Positions 14,445-21,849 of a DNA stretch of 36,290 bases are shown in pieces. This DNA is from an uncultured Collinsella sp. GTDB lineage: Bacteria; Actinomycetota; Coriobacteriia; Coriobacteriales; Coriobacteriaceae. The notes below the pieces were generated by a model. The model made no database searches. It worked only from the letters and a program-made list of their open reading frames with translations, and was not told the origin of the DNA. Location of the stretch: positions 1 to 36,290 of the forward strand of contig CABUHI010000017.1 of NCBI GenBank assembly GCA_902491345.1, in the 5' to 3' direction. The first letter of the stretch is position 1. Each line of letters opens with the position of its first letter. A program made the position numbers and the translations under genes.

Positions 14445-15323
14445 CTAAAGGTTCATGTTGCCGTGAATGTAGGGGGTGACCTCAGGGGAGATATGGTCGC
14501 AGCCCAGTTCGCGCAGCGCGGACTCGATAACGGCGGGCAGCGGGGTTTTGCCCTCGGCATCGACGGCGTTGCCGCCGAGGGCAGCAATCTTGGCGACATC
14601 TGCGGGTGCGGCCTCGATATGCATGCAGCCGCCGATCAAGCGCGCGCGTACCTGTGCCAGATCAAGATCGTGCAGGTAATCCTCGCAGGCGCGGATTAAA
14701 TCGACCTTCTCGCGCGTAAGCTCCTCGCCCGTGGGGACGCGGGTGGCAAGACATGCTCCCGCCGGCAGGTTCCAAACGGGATAGCCCCATGCGCGCAGCA
14801 GCTCGCGCTCTTCGTCCTTGGTAAAGCCGACCTCCATGAGAGGGGAGCGTACGCCGAGCTCTTCTGCCGCGCGCATGCCAGGGCGGTAGTCACCGCGATC
14901 GCTTGCATTGCTGCCATCGATGACGGTGGGAAAGCCGAGCGACTTGGCGTGGTTGACGATGGCGGTAAAGCCGGCGTGCTTGCAGTGGTAGCAGCGATTA
15001 GCATCGTTGCAGGCTACTTGGGGGAGCTGCAGCTGATCCACCGAAAGATTGAGCACGGGGAGCTTAAAATGCGGCCCCTCATTGGCCTGTCCATCAACGG
15101 ACTGCTCAAACGAAGTCTGTTCGGGCGTGCCGATGAGCGGCGTGGCGAGATGGACGAGGAGGGTATTGGTAGGCATGATGCGGGCGCAGACCGCGGCCAA
15201 AAAGCTGCTGTCGACGCCACCGGAAAACCCGATAGCCACGCGCCCGTATGCCAAAAGCAGCTGTTCGAGCGCCGATAGCTTGTCTTGAAGCTCCTCTGCG
15301 GGTGCCGTGGTGTCTAAAATCAT
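14445..15323 (-). CDS. larE: ATP-dependent sacrificial sulfur transferase LarE
   Basis: A 292-residue PP-loop ATPase that makes the nickel-pincer cofactor of lactate racemase and related enzymes by giving up its own cysteine sulfur. The ATP motif SGGVDSS is at 34-40. Cys191 in AGACLATRVPTG sits at the position of the sacrificial Cys (Cys176) of Lactiplantibacillus plantarum LarE. A further CYHC (111-114) is present. The start ATG at 15323 has AAGGATC upstream. No larA, larB or larC is nearby, so the partners must be elsewhere or it serves another enzyme. It diverges from the HAD phosphatase gene. Confidence 0.88.
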   Translation of the reverse strand: MILDTTAPAEELQDKLSALEQLLLAYGRVAIGFSGGVDSSFLAAVCARIMPTNTLLVHLATPLIGTPEQTSFEQSVDGQANEGPHFKLPVLNLSVDQLQLPQVACNDANRCYHCKHAGFTAIVNHAKSLGFPTVIDGSNASDRGDYRPGMRAAEELGVRSPLMEVGFTKDEERELLRAWGYPVWNLPAGACLATRVPTGEELTREKVDLIRACEDYLHDLDLAQVRARLIGGCMHIEAAPADVAKIAALGGNAVDAEGKTPLPAVIESALRELGCDHISPEVTPYIHGNMNL

Positions 15324-15419
15324 GAAACGATCCTTATCGTTGAGTACTCGATTGAAAACTATAATCCTAATGCGTTACTTGCCATAAGACTTCTATCTAT
15401 GTAACGAAAGTGCAATATG

Positions 15420-15436
15420 GTATATACGTTATATAC
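15420..15436. promoter_or_regulatory. AT-rich palindrome in the larE/HAD divergent region
   Basis: GTATATA-CGT-TATATAC is a perfect 7-bp inverted repeat with a 3-base centre, 60 bases before the HAD gene. It looks like an operator half-turn pair. No convincing promoter pair was found in this gap. Confidence 0.35.
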
Positions 15437-15496
15437 AAGTTGTCAAATGCGGTAGAGTTGCGGCAATGCGACAGCGAGAGTCGATGGGGGATCGAT

Positions 15497-16147
15497 ATGA
15501 TCAAGGCTGTTATTTTTGACATGGATGGAACGCTGGTCGATACCGAGCGTTTGGGGATTAGGGCCTGGAAGGCAGGCGCCGCTGAGCTGGGGCTCGCGAT
15601 TGATGAAGCGCTGATCCATCAGTTTATCGGTCGCACGCTACCCGATGTCATGAACATCCTCGATAAGCATTACGGCAGCCACGAGACCGCCGAGGCGATC
15701 TATGTCCGCCACAAGGAGATTCGCGACGAGATGGTCAAGACCGATCTGGAGCTTAAGGCCGGCGCTGCCGAGTGCATAGACGAGCTGTTGGCTGCGGGCT
15801 ATCACGTAGGCCTTGCAACGTCATCGCGCCATGTTACGGCCGAGCGCAACCTTAAAGCATTCGGTCTTTTTGACAAGTTTGAAACGGTAACGTGTGGCGA
15901 GGACGTCGTGCATGGCAAGCCCGACCCCGAGATGTATCTGCTCGCCTGCGAGCGCGCGGGCTTTACTCCCGAGGAATGTGCCGTGGTCGAGGATTCGCGC
16001 AACGGCTGCGTCTCGGGCATTACGGCTGGCTGCCACGTCTTTGCCGTCCCCGATATCGTGCCGCTGCCGCAGGACGTGGTGGATGGCTGCGAGGCCGTGC
16101 TCGATACGTTGTTCGATCTGGCGGCGGCGGTCAAGGCCGTGCGCTAG
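15497..16147 (+). CDS. HAD-superfamily phosphatase/phosphoglucomutase-like protein
   Basis: A 216-residue HAD hydrolase of the beta-phosphoglucomutase/phosphatase-like subgroup, probably acting on a small phosphorylated metabolite. Motif I is DMDGTLVDT (nucleophile and acid Asp), motif II is TSSRH, and motifs III/IV are HGKPDPEMY and VEDSRNGCVSG. A helical cap lies between motifs I and II. GGGGG precedes the ATG at 15497; an earlier in-frame start is not supported. Substrate unknown. Confidence 0.88.
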   Translation: MIKAVIFDMDGTLVDTERLGIRAWKAGAAELGLAIDEALIHQFIGRTLPDVMNILDKHYGSHETAEAIYVRHKEIRDEMVKTDLELKAGAAECIDELLAAGYHVGLATSSRHVTAERNLKAFGLFDKFETVTCGEDVVHGKPDPEMYLLACERAGFTPEECAVVEDSRNGCVSGITAGCHVFAVPDIVPLPQDVVDGCEAVLDTLFDLAAAVKAVR

Positions 16148-16193
16148 ACAATTGCGGCGTTGAAACGAGCAATTGCTTACGTTTGCGCTTAAA

Positions 16194-16227
16194 CAAAAGG
16201 GGTCCGGCAATGGTCGGGCCTCTTTTG
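16194..16227. terminator. bidirectional terminator between HAD and LacI-type genes
   Basis: CAAAAGGGGTCCG and CGGGCCTCTTTTG pair around an 8-base loop. Because the stem ends in AAAA/TTTT it can work for both convergent genes. Confidence 0.7.
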
Positions 16228-16260
16228 CTTGAGCGGCGACTTAGCATACTTGCGGGCGTG

Positions 16261-17373
16261 CTATAGATACGCACCGAGGTTGATGGCCGTGGCGTCGGTC
16301 TGGCTGCTTGCCTGGGTGCTGGCGCGTTCCAGCAGGAACGGACGTACCAGTTCTTGGCGGTTGATGTCCTCGGCGGCGGTGACTGCGGTGACGGTGCGCG
16401 CTGTAGAGCCGACGCGGATATGCTTGGTCTTTGCTGGGGCCTTGTTCTCGATTTGCTCCATGAGCAATTGAACGCCCTTGCGGCCAATCTCGTAGCCCGG
16501 GGGCGCTACCGTAGTGAGCGGGACCGATCCGCTCCAAGCGAGCGGGTTGCCATCGCAACCCGCTACGCGTACTTGCCCGGGGACGGCGATGCCTTTGTCG
16601 ACCAGCGCCGAGATGACGCCCGAGGCCAGCACGTCGGTCAGGCCGACGACAAAATCGGGGCGTTCGTCGGCGGGGCGCGCGGCGATTTGGGTGCCGATGC
16701 CGTAGCCGTCGGCGGCGGTATTCCATTCGCCGGCGTCGATGACTTCGATCTTGATATCGGGATGTAGGGCGAGCGCCTTATGAATGCCAAGGACGCGCAG
16801 GGTGAGTTGCATAAATGCTGCTCGGCCGACGACGACAATATGGTGCGCGCCGCGGGCGATGGCGAGCTCGGCGATGATGCGGCCTTGTGCCTCGTTGTCG
16901 GCGGCCACGTAGTAGCCGGGCTCGGAGCAATGGATGTCCAGATGGACGATCGGCACGGGCATCTTGGTCAGGGCGGGGTGCCAGTCGGGGGATGCCATGG
17001 GCTGAACCATGACGCCGGACATCTGGGTGCCCATAAAGTAGCGCAGGTAATGGTCCTGGAGAATATCGTCGTTATCGGCGTTGGCGATGAGCAGGTCGTA
17101 GCCGTGCTTGCGGGCCTCGTTGTGGGCGCCGCTGGCGATTTGGAGTGAAAAGCCGTGGTCGAGACGGGGGAGCACCAGGCCAAAGGACTTGGTGGCGCCG
17201 CCCGCGAGCTGACGAGCGCTTTGGTTGGGCAGGTAGCCCAGTCGATTGATGGTTTCGTTAATGAGCTTGAGGGTCTCGGGACGCAGCTTTTCGGGGTGGT
17301 TGAGCGCGTTGGAAACCGTGCCCAACGAAACCCCGGCCTCGCGCGCGACGTCGCTGATTTTTACCTTTGCCAT
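16261..17373 (-). CDS. LacI-family transcriptional regulator
   Basis: A 370-residue sugar-type repressor. Helix-turn-helix is KISDVAREAGVSLGTVSNALN, the hinge is LGYLPNQSARQLAG, and the rest is the ligand-binding domain with the VRVAGCDGNP segment. A C-terminal extension of about 30 residues (from ELVRPFLLERAS) is longer than usual. AAGGGG precedes the ATG at 17373. The frame stays open far upstream through the antisense strand of glmS, but that is chance. No sugar genes lie beside it, so its targets are probably elsewhere; glmS is divergent and could be one. Confidence 0.9.
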   Translation of the reverse strand: MAKVKISDVAREAGVSLGTVSNALNHPEKLRPETLKLINETINRLGYLPNQSARQLAGGATKSFGLVLPRLDHGFSLQIASGAHNEARKHGYDLLIANADNDDILQDHYLRYFMGTQMSGVMVQPMASPDWHPALTKMPVPIVHLDIHCSEPGYYVAADNEAQGRIIAELAIARGAHHIVVVGRAAFMQLTLRVLGIHKALALHPDIKIEVIDAGEWNTAADGYGIGTQIAARPADERPDFVVGLTDVLASGVISALVDKGIAVPGQVRVAGCDGNPLAWSGSVPLTTVAPPGYEIGRKGVQLLMEQIENKAPAKTKHIRVGSTARTVTAVTAAEDINRQELVRPFLLERASTQASSQTDATAINLGAYL

Positions 17374-17424
17374 AGCGGCCCCTTTGATGCGTTTCAAGTA
17401 CAAGCCAGATTGTAGCATCCCAAA

Positions 17425-17472
17425 CCTTCCAAAAAGGGACAGGTTTATTTTGGCAGGTTTTATCTGGGGAAA
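17425..17472 (-). repeat. dispersed palindromic repeat, copy 3 (inverted)
   Basis: Read on the minus strand it gives CCAGATAAAACCTGCC, AAAATAAACCTGTCCC and TTTTTGGAAGG, matching the other copies. It lies just upstream of the LacI-type gene, so it is not tied to gene ends only. Confidence 0.8.
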
Positions 17473-17488
17473 CGCTGTTGCCAGCGCG

Positions 17489-17523
17489 ACCACCACGAAG
17501 GGGGCAGGTACCTTTGTGGTGGT
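17489..17523. repeat. inverted repeat ACCACCAC.../...GTGGTGGT
   Basis: ACCACCACGAAGG (17489-17501) pairs with CCTTTGTGGTGGT (17511-17523) with one G-U pair. It lies 15 bases from repeat copy 3 and resembles other AAGG/CCTT hairpins in the window. Confidence 0.55.
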
Positions 17524-17550
17524 TTGGACCGGCTGGACGTGTGTGCATCG

Positions 17551-17611
17551 AGTGGTATCTAAGTTGAGATACCACTTCTGGTATATCAGCTTGCGTTTGC
17601 GTGAGTACAAT
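17551..17611 (+). promoter_or_regulatory. glmS promoter/operator region
   Basis: AGTGGTATCT (17551-17560) and AGATACCACT (17567-17576) form a perfect 10-bp inverted repeat. ATACCA-CTTC-TGGTAT overlaps it on the right. Such TGGTAT half sites are typical of GntR/HutC-type regulators such as NagR/DasR. A -10 box TACAAT (17606-17611) follows without a good -35, which suits a regulated promoter. Confidence 0.5.
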
Positions 17612-17685
17612 ACTCGAACGTTGTACGTCTCAGCGCCCTTTGTGCGTGGACGTCTTGCAGTCACGCGAACGAAGGGATTTATCTT

Positions 17686-19533
17686 ATGTGCGGAATCGTC
17701 GGCTACACCGGCTCTGATATTGCAAAGAACATCCTGGTCACGGGCCTCAAGCGTATGGAGTATCGCGGCTATGACTCCTCGGGCGTCGCGCTCGAGGTGG
17801 GCGAGGGCGCCGCGGCGCACCTCGACGTCATCCGCCGCGTGGGCAAGGTCGCGGGCTTGGAGAGCGAGCTTTCCAACATCGACAGCGACGCTACCTGCGG
17901 TATCGGCCACACCCGTTGGGCCACCCACGGCAAGCCCTCCGTCGTTAACGCTCACCCCCACACCAGCTGCGACGGTCGTATCGCCATCGTCCACAACGGC
18001 ATCATCGAGAACTTCGCCGAGCTGCGCGAAGAGCTGGAGGGTCGCGGCCACCACTTTAAGAGCGAGACCGATACCGAGGTCTTCGCGCATCTGATCGAAG
18101 AGGCTTATGCCGAGACGCACGACCTGATGGCCTCCGTGCGCGAGGCTTGCGCCCACGTGGTCGGTGCCTATGGTCTGGCCGCCGTGTGCGCTGACGAGCC
18201 CGGCGTGATCGCCGTGGCCCGCAAGGATTCCCCGATCGTGGTCGGCGCGGGCGAGACCGGCGCCTATGTCGCCTCCGATGTCATCGCGCTCATCGACGCC
18301 ACCCGCGATGTCGTGGTGCTCGAGGACGGTCAGTTTGCCAAGCTCACGCCCGCAGGCGTCGAGTACACCGACGAGGCCGGCAACGTTATCGAGCCCAAGG
18401 TCACCCACATCGACTGGGACCTGGACATGGCAGAAAAGGGCGGTTATCCCGACTTTATGCTCAAGGAAATCCACGAGCAGCCGCGCGTCGTGCGCGACAC
18501 GCTGGTTGGTCGTATGACGCCGGCCGGCGAGCTCGACATCGACGAGCTGGGCCTTTCGCTCGAGGAGCTCAACGACATCGACCGCGTCTACGTGATCGCT
18601 TGCGGCACCAGCTATCACGCTGGCCTCATTGCCAAGAATCTCATTGAGGGCTGGGCTCGCATCCCCACCGAGGTGGAGGCGGCCAGCGAGTTCCGTTATC
18701 GCAACCCCATCATTACGCCGACGACGCTTGTCGTTGCCGTGTCCCAGTCGGGCGAGACGGCCGATACCCTTGCCGCCATTCGCGATGCGCGCATCAAGGG
18801 TGCCAAGGTCTTCGGCATCACCAACGTGGTGGGCAGCCCCGTGGCGCGTGAGAGCGACGGCGTCATCTACACCAAGGCCAACAAGGAGATTGCGGTCGCC
18901 TCGACCAAGAGCTTTATCGGCCAGGTTGTGAGCCTCACGCTTTTGGCTCTGCTGTTGGCACAGGTCAAGTACCGCCTGACCACCAAGCAGGCGCGCATGC
19001 TGTTCCGTGAGCTTTCCGATACGGCCGAGCAGATCCAGTGGATTTTGGATACCCAAACCGAGGCCGTGCATGAGGCCGCCCTGCTGTGCAAGGACGCGCA
19101 GTCGGCGCTGTTCGTGGGCCGTGGCATGGGTGCCGCTATTTCCTACGAGGGTGCGCTCAAGCTCAAGGAAGTCAGCTACCTGCACGCCGAGGCATATGCC
19201 GCCGGTGAGATGAAGCACGGCCCCATTGCCCTGATCGACCCGGGCTTCCCTGTCATCGCTGTGGCCACCAAGAGTGCCACCTACGACAAGACCGTGTCGA
19301 ACCTTATGGAGTGCAAAGCGCGCGGCGCCAAGGTCATCGTCGTTGCCACCGAGGGCGACGAGGAGATCAACAAGATTGCCGACTGCATCATCCGCGTGCC
19401 GGCAGTCCGCGACGTGTTCAGCCCCATCACGGCGAGTGTCCCGCTGCAGCTGCTCGCCCGCGAGGTCGCCATCCTGCGCGGCTGCGACGTCGACCAGCCC
19501 CGTAACCTGGCCAAGAGCGTCACGGTAGAGTAG
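17686..19533 (+). CDS. glmS: glutamine-fructose-6-phosphate aminotransferase (isomerizing)
   Basis: Makes glucosamine-6-phosphate from fructose-6-phosphate and glutamine, the first step to UDP-GlcNAc for the cell wall. It is 615 residues long, the usual size. The N-terminal glutaminase starts MCGIVGY, with Cys as nucleophile once Met is removed, and shows the GHTRWATHG and HNGIIEN segments. Two SIS domains follow, with CGTSYHAG, VSQSGETADT, ASTKSF and the C-terminal DQPRNLAKSVTVE. The ATG follows GAAGGG. It is transcribed alone and ends in a strong terminator. Confidence 0.97.
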   Translation: MCGIVGYTGSDIAKNILVTGLKRMEYRGYDSSGVALEVGEGAAAHLDVIRRVGKVAGLESELSNIDSDATCGIGHTRWATHGKPSVVNAHPHTSCDGRIAIVHNGIIENFAELREELEGRGHHFKSETDTEVFAHLIEEAYAETHDLMASVREACAHVVGAYGLAAVCADEPGVIAVARKDSPIVVGAGETGAYVASDVIALIDATRDVVVLEDGQFAKLTPAGVEYTDEAGNVIEPKVTHIDWDLDMAEKGGYPDFMLKEIHEQPRVVRDTLVGRMTPAGELDIDELGLSLEELNDIDRVYVIACGTSYHAGLIAKNLIEGWARIPTEVEAASEFRYRNPIITPTTLVVAVSQSGETADTLAAIRDARIKGAKVFGITNVVGSPVARESDGVIYTKANKEIAVASTKSFIGQVVSLTLLALLLAQVKYRLTTKQARMLFRELSDTAEQIQWILDTQTEAVHEAALLCKDAQSALFVGRGMGAAISYEGALKLKEVSYLHAEAYAAGEMKHGPIALIDPGFPVIAVATKSATYDKTVSNLMECKARGAKVIVVATEGDEEINKIADCIIRVPAVRDVFSPITASVPLQLLAREVAILRGCDVDQPRNLAKSVTVE

Positions 19534-19556
19534 TTGGTTCCGCCGTTCTAGCGACT

Positions 19557-19600
19557 AAGGCCCGGCTCCGCATCAAAGACGGAGCCGGGCCTTGTTGCAT
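19557..19600 (+). terminator. glmS terminator
   Basis: AAGGCCCGGCTCCG and CGGAGCCGGGCCTT form a perfect 14-bp hairpin around nine bases, followed by GTTGCATTT, 23 bases after the stop codon. Confidence 0.85.
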
Positions 19601-19647
19601 TTGACCAGATAAAACCTGCCAAAATGAACCTGTCCCATTTTGTAGGT
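19601..19647 (+). repeat. dispersed palindromic repeat, copy 4
   Basis: CCAGATAAAACCTGCC, AAAATGAACCTGTCCC and ATTTTGTAGGTT match the family but with a weakened right end. It sits between the glmS terminator and the last codon of the GntR-type gene, touching its stop. Confidence 0.75.
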
Positions 19648-20348
19648 TAGCGGAGCTTGCTGGTCTCGAAGTACTCGGGGAACTGGTCCAGAACTTCGGT
19701 TTGGTTGCGGAACATCATGTGCAGGTGCTTGCTGACCAAAAAGCTCGCTTCGATGGGGTCGCGACCGGCGATAGCGCGGCGAATCTGCTTGTGCTCGTTC
19801 ACGATGTCCTGATTGTCGAGAACCTGTGTGGCGGCGCGCAGCCAGCGGAAGCGCTCCAGGTCGGCATTGGTCTCTTCGAGCCACGACCACACGGTGCTGC
19901 GACATGCGATGCTAAAAATCATGTGATGCATGAGGTTGTCGCTCAAAAAGAAGCCGATGCGATCCTCTTCGGCCATGGCCTTTTCCTGCAGCACGATGGC
20001 GCGGTCGAGCTGCTCGATGCCGGCCGACGTGGCGCGCGCACAGCACTCCACGATCACCTGCTTTTCCAGATGCTCGCGGATGTAACAGGCACTCTCGGCA
20101 AGGGTGAGGTTGATGGGCGAGACGTAGGTACCGCTCTGGGGCACGGTGCGCACCAGGCCTTCCTGCGCCAAACGAACCAAAGCCTCGCGCACAGGGGTGC
20201 GCCCCATATCTAGGTCGTCGCAAAGTTGCTTGACGCCCAGCTTTTCGCCCGGCTTGTAATCCAGGTAGACGATTTTGCGTCGAATGGTGTGGTAGGACTG
20301 GTCCTGTAGGCTCGTTTCCTGCTCGCCGACGTGCATCGATTCTTCCAT
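19647..20348 (-). CDS. GntR-family (FadR/FCD type) transcriptional regulator
   Basis: A metabolite-responsive DNA-binding protein of about 233 residues. The N-terminal winged helix reads TIRRKIVYLDYKPGEKLGVK and continues through GRTPVREALVRLAQEGLV; the helical FCD ligand-binding domain follows (TLAESACYIREHLEK onward). The start at 20348 (MEESMHVGE) is preferred because GAGG lies just before it; a second ATG at 20378 adds 10 residues but has no site. It diverges from the YeiH-type transporter gene, a common sign that it regulates it. The ligand is unknown. Confidence 0.88.
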   Translation of the reverse strand: MEESMHVGEQETSLQDQSYHTIRRKIVYLDYKPGEKLGVKQLCDDLDMGRTPVREALVRLAQEGLVRTVPQSGTYVSPINLTLAESACYIREHLEKQVIVECCARATSAGIEQLDRAIVLQEKAMAEEDRIGFFLSDNLMHHMIFSIACRSTVWSWLEETNADLERFRWLRAATQVLDNQDIVNEHKQIRRAIAGRDPIEASFLVSKHLHMMFRNQTEVLDQFPEYFETSKLR

Positions 20349-20541
20349 AGCGCCTCGCAACTGTTCTATCAAACTCATATGTCAGTTGTTAATTATGCCG
20401 CGAGTCAGCTCTCCGCGGTGGGTAATTCGGCTGTTGCCTGAGAACTATTGCGGCATCTTAGTCTGTGTTTGCGCAAGGCTGCGCTCAATGTTGCCGTATC
20501 ATAAGCCGTCGCAAACGTGAAATAGAAAGAAGGAGTCCCAT

Positions 20542-21576
20542 ATGCAACTGGCAAATATCGTACGCGAGCGCTGGAAAGGCGTCTTGTTCTGCCTGATCAT
20601 CGCTATCCCCGCGACGTTGCTCGGCAAACAGATTGAGGTGGTCGGCGGGCCGGTATTTGCCATCCTTTTTGGCATGGTCCTGGCGCTCGTCTTTCCCAAG
20701 AATCGTCGCGAACCGCTCGCCGCCGGCGTTACCTATACGTCCAAAAAAGTCTTGCAGTACGCGGTTATCCTGCTTGGCTTTGGCATGAACCTCTCCCAGA
20801 TTCTGTCCAAGGGCGCCCAGTCGCTGCCCATTATCGTGGCGACAATCTCGACCTCGCTTGTCATCGCCTTTGTGCTCTGCCGCGTCATGAACGTACCGGG
20901 CAAGATCGCGACGCTTGTGGGTGTGGGTTCGTCGATTTGCGGCGGTTCTGCCATCGCCGCGACCGCACCCGTCATCGATGCCGACGATCGCGAGATTGCC
21001 CAGGCCATTTCGGTCATCTTCCTGTTCAACGTTATCGCGGCGCTCGTGTTTCCGACGCTCGGCGGCATGCTCGGGCTGACCAACGAGGGCTTTGGCCTGT
21101 TTGCCGGTACCGCCATCAACGACACCTCGTCCGTAACGGCTGCGGCGAGCGCTTGGGACAGCATGCATCCCGGCGCCAATGTGCTCGAGAGCGCCACGGT
21201 GGTCAAGCTCACCAGGACGCTGGCCATTATTCCCATCACGTTGGTTCTCGCATGCTGGCAGATGCATCTGGCGCGCAAGGCCGGCGGCGACGCCAAAAGC
21301 ACGTTCTCGCTTAAACGCGCGTTTCCCATGTTCGTGCTGTTCTTTGTGCTGGCGAGCGTGATCACCACGGTGTTTCAGCTTCCTGTGTCCATCACGGCGC
21401 CCATCAAGGAGCTGTCAAAGTTCTTTATCGTGATGGCCATGGCGGCTATTGGTTTTAATACCGATATCGTCGAGCTGGTCAAAAAGGGCGGCAAGCCCAT
21501 CGCATTGGGCTTTTGCTGCTGGATTGGCATTGCGTGCATGAGTTTGGGAATGCAACACGTGCTGGGAATCTGGTAG
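20542..21576 (+). CDS. YeiH/UPF0324-family putative sulfate exporter-type membrane protein
   Basis: A 344-residue integral membrane protein with about ten hydrophobic segments. It shows the family hallmarks GVGSSICGGSAIAA and FAGTAINDTSSVTAA and a C-terminal MAAIGFNTDI. AAGAAGGAG precedes the ATG. Members are annotated as putative sulfate exporters, but the transported molecule is not well established. The GntR-type regulator upstream is transcribed away from it. Confidence 0.88.
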   Translation: MQLANIVRERWKGVLFCLIIAIPATLLGKQIEVVGGPVFAILFGMVLALVFPKNRREPLAAGVTYTSKKVLQYAVILLGFGMNLSQILSKGAQSLPIIVATISTSLVIAFVLCRVMNVPGKIATLVGVGSSICGGSAIAATAPVIDADDREIAQAISVIFLFNVIAALVFPTLGGMLGLTNEGFGLFAGTAINDTSSVTAAASAWDSMHPGANVLESATVVKLTRTLAIIPITLVLACWQMHLARKAGGDAKSTFSLKRAFPMFVLFFVLASVITTVFQLPVSITAPIKELSKFFIVMAMAAIGFNTDIVELVKKGGKPIALGFCCWIGIACMSLGMQHVLGIW

Positions 21577-21590
21577 AGAAGTAGCTTATT

Positions 21591-21724
21591 TGCGTGCTGC
21601 GTGCTGCGTGCTGGCGAGCGCATTCTCACGGTGGAGCGATAGGAGCTCTTGCGGGTATGGCTTGTCCGCAGGTTTATAAGTCCCGAAGAGCTCTTATCGC
21701 CCCGCCAGGATGGCGATGCGGGGC
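21591..21724 (+). promoter_or_regulatory. structured 3' region / leader between the transporter and the Fis-type gene
   Basis: The 21577-21849 gap holds three tandem TGCGTGC units (21591-21611). A 15-bp stem follows, GCGATAGGAGCTCTT (21636-21650) with AAGAGCTCTTATCGC (21686-21700), one G-U pair. A second hairpin GCCCCGC/GCGGGGC (21699-21724) shares its first bases with the end of the first stem. No clear T tract is present. Confidence 0.5.
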
Positions 21725-21849
21725 AACACCTATACTCGCAGGACGGCGCTTTCTGCCCTATAGTGTTTGGTGAGCAATATCGTTCAATTTTGAAACACTC
21801 GGTCGTGCGACCGCCGGCGGTTGCACGTCGCTGCAGACAGGGGCAAATC

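Noticed and set aside
17374..17685. glmS ribozyme upstream of glmS
   Set aside because: The region holds a repeat, an inverted repeat and operator-like palindromes; I could not recognise the ribozyme's conserved core, and its place is not directly before the start codon.
16261..19218. 985-codon minus-strand frame joining glmS antisense to the LacI-type regulator
   Set aside because: Only the part from 17373 down is a real gene, with its own Shine-Dalgarno site and a standard LacI N-terminus. The rest is antisense of glmS and its upstream region.
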